Source: an uncultured Prevotellaceae bacterium (GTDB lineage: Bacteria > Bacteroidota > Bacteroidia > Bacteroidales > Bacteroidaceae). Taken from it: 64,000 nt of DNA. The position numbers and the translations under genes are program-made. Below are positions 62,708 to 64,000 of this stretch, in pieces. The stretch is taken from positions 16,176 through 80,175 of the forward strand of contig CACYKE010000029.1 of NCBI GenBank assembly GCA_902774925.1, given 5' to 3'. How positions within the stretch are numbered: the first letter of the stretch is position 1; every line of letters begins with the position of its first letter. Below the pieces are notes generated by a model. The model was given only the letters and a program-made list of their open reading frames with translations. It made no database searches and was not told where the DNA came from.

Positions 62708-64000
62708 AAAAGATATTATTCACACTGACGCTGCTCCTCAGCCTCGGCAGCACGTTATGCATTGAAAAGGCTGCGGCTCAAGACTATATCATCCGTAACG
62801 AGACCGACTGGTTTGCGTTCCGCCATGCTGTGGGACAAGCCAATGGTAATAGGGTTGATGCCCGTTTGGAGGCCGACTTCTCCACGGACAAAGGTATAGG
62901 ACTTGATGAAAATACTCCCTATTGTGGTACTTTCGACGGCAATGGTCATACGATAACTGCCACTAACATTTGGCGCAATGACAGTAAGCCTTGTGCGCTT
63001 TTCTGCTATGTAAAAGATGCAACCATCAAGAACCTGCATGTGAAGGGCTCCGTCACGGGCGGTATCCATTCCGCAGGACTGATTGGTAAAGTTTTAGGTT
63101 CCCCTACCGTTACTGTTAACCGTGTGTGGGTATCAACAGAGGTGGATGCATCAAGCGCGACCCATGCCGGAGGCATCATTGGGCATACAGATTATGCAGC
63201 TGTATATATGAATGACTGTCGTTTTGATGGAAGGGTTACCACCAATAATTTAAGTGGTTCTTATGCAGGTGACATTATCGGATGGTGTAACGGGGGCGGT
63301 TGGAACTTACAGCGTGTCTATGACCAAGGTAGCCTCACAGCCCAACACATGTATTTCTGTATTGATTTCAATGGCTCTAGTGCAACAAACTGGGGAACCA
63401 ATGGTAATAGCTTTACCGTTACTCATCACAACTGGAATACTGTTGATCATTACAATAAGAGCAACCAATACGAGGTGCTCAGTCTGATGAACGGCAAGAA
63501 GGCCGATTCGTGGGAGATTGTCGGCGGTCAGGCCGTGCCAAAGATGAAACAACAGTCTATTAATGATTGGGAAGTGTTGTCGGAGGGAAGTTCTTCAGGC
63601 CATACCCTTTATACGGGACATTACTATGTCAGTGAAGATGTCACTTTTTCCAATGGCGCTACCGGCAGCGGTCTGACCATAGCTGATGGTGCGACTGTAT
63701 ATCTTTATATCCCCCATGGTGTCACACTCACTGCCCGTGGCGGTCATGCCTCTGGCAAGACTGGTGCCGGTGCGGGCATTGAACTGCCCGAAAGCAGTAC
63801 GCTCTACCTGCAGGGTAAAGGCACGGTGAAAGCCACAGGCGGCAACGCTGCCAATGGCGGCAACGGAAACGGCGGAGATGATGCATATCTGGATTATGAT
63901 GAAACCATCCTCGGTGGATCAGGTGGAAAGGGTGGCGACGGCGGTGGTGGTGCCGGTGCTGGTATCGGCACACGCGGTGGCTCTGGAGGAAATGGTGGTT
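62704..64000 (+). CDS. Secreted GLUG/glycine-rich protein, partial (runs off the window)
   Basis: The ATG at 62704 overlaps the previous stop and starts a signal peptide (MKKILFTLTLLLSLGSTLC). The 432 codons present show GLUG-type segments ('CGTFDGNGHTITATNI', 'FCYVKDATIKNLHVKGSVTG', 'HAGGIIGHTDYAAVYMNDC') up to about residue 180, then, from about 345, a Gly-, Asn- and Ala-rich region ('ATGGNAANGGNGNGGDD', 'GSGGKGGDGGGGAGAGIG') with the look of a beta-helix or PE_PGRS-like surface repeat. The 3' end and any sorting signal are outside the window. Tenth gene of the operon. Confidence 0.75.
   Translation, partial: MKKILFTLTLLLSLGSTLCIEKAAAQDYIIRNETDWFAFRHAVGQANGNRVDARLEADFSTDKGIGLDENTPYCGTFDGNGHTITATNIWRNDSKPCALFCYVKDATIKNLHVKGSVTGGIHSAGLIGKVLGSPTVTVNRVWVSTEVDASSATHAGGIIGHTDYAAVYMNDCRFDGRVTTNNLSGSYAGDIIGWCNGGGWNLQRVYDQGSLTAQHMYFCIDFNGSSATNWGTNGNSFTVTHHNWNTVDHYNKSNQYEVLSLMNGKKADSWEIVGGQAVPKMKQQSINDWEVLSEGSSSGHTLYTGHYYVSEDVTFSNGATGSGLTIADGATVYLYIPHGVTLTARGGHASGKTGAGAGIELPESSTLYLQGKGTVKATGGNAANGGNGNGGDDAYLDYDETILGGSGGKGGDGGGGAGAGIGTRGGSGGNGG

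Noticed and set aside
1-64000. tRNA, rRNA or insertion sequence genes
   Set aside because: Reading both strands I saw no cloverleaf, rRNA core or transposase; tRNAscan-SE and Infernal runs would settle this.

Overview
The window reads as a chromosome segment of a Bacteroidales bacterium, most likely a gut or rumen Prevotellaceae (Prevotella/Segatella/Xylanibacter type). The evidence is Bacteroidetes -7 promoter boxes (TAnnTTTG) upstream of most first genes, no Shine-Dalgarno sites, many lipoproteins with acidic residues after the lipobox Cys, NigD-like, DUF349 and DUF3109 proteins, a TonB receptor next to a beta-propeller lipoprotein, and NLNGQRV-type C-termini like Prevotella type IX secretion (T9SS) signals.

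Layout. 1-2545: tail of an ABC permease, a HlyD-type adaptor and a TolC-type channel (tripartite export). 2615-5631: SufE, then two tandem histidine phosphatases on the minus strand. 5709-18906: a conserved unknown and a five-gene CAZyme run (GH3, GH2, GH106 rhamnosidase, sialate O-acetylesterase, second GH2) that fits removal of rhamnose, galactose and acetyl groups from a plant or host glycan; no SusC/SusD pair is present. 18970-31182: housekeeping genes (a TlpA-fold lipoprotein without its CxxC, ung, DUF3109, a minus-strand PASTA/rluD/ddl/acyltransferase/nigD operon, efp, GT2, radC, a short PBP, a Rid protein). The rpmH (ribosomal protein L34) copy here is broken by a deletion of about 37 nt. 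31235-42848: DUF349 protein, CorA, a dipeptidase, a small promoter/repeat/terminator unit, then a TonB receptor, propeller lipoprotein, binding protein and permease set resembling the Bacteroides vitamin B12 loci (BtuB/BtuG/BtuF/BtuC), and a flippase-like membrane protein.

43235-64000: the most unusual part. One plus-strand operon of at least ten genes and more than 20 kb begins with six tandem MACPF/perforin-like lipoproteins, all different, followed by four secreted proteins rich in GLUG motifs, Cys-pair modules and InlB-like repeats, two of them ending in T9SS-like tails; the last runs off the window. The MACPF signature is intact only in members 5 and 6, partial in 1 and eroded in 2, 3 and 4, which suggests a hetero-oligomeric or specialised surface pore/adhesin apparatus rather than six copies of one toxin. 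A pair of nearly identical 17-bp sites 31 bp apart lies upstream of its promoter.

A second signal cuts across the window. Short tandem arrays with a strict 7-bp period but different sequences occur at ten or more places, often ending exactly at the ATG of the next gene, and in two cases inside coding sequence: as the whole signal peptide of the fifth MACPF protein and beside the C-terminal signal of the 1753-aa protein. Relatives with 8-, 9- and 11-bp periods are also present. These arrays look like an active process that creates leader and coding sequence.
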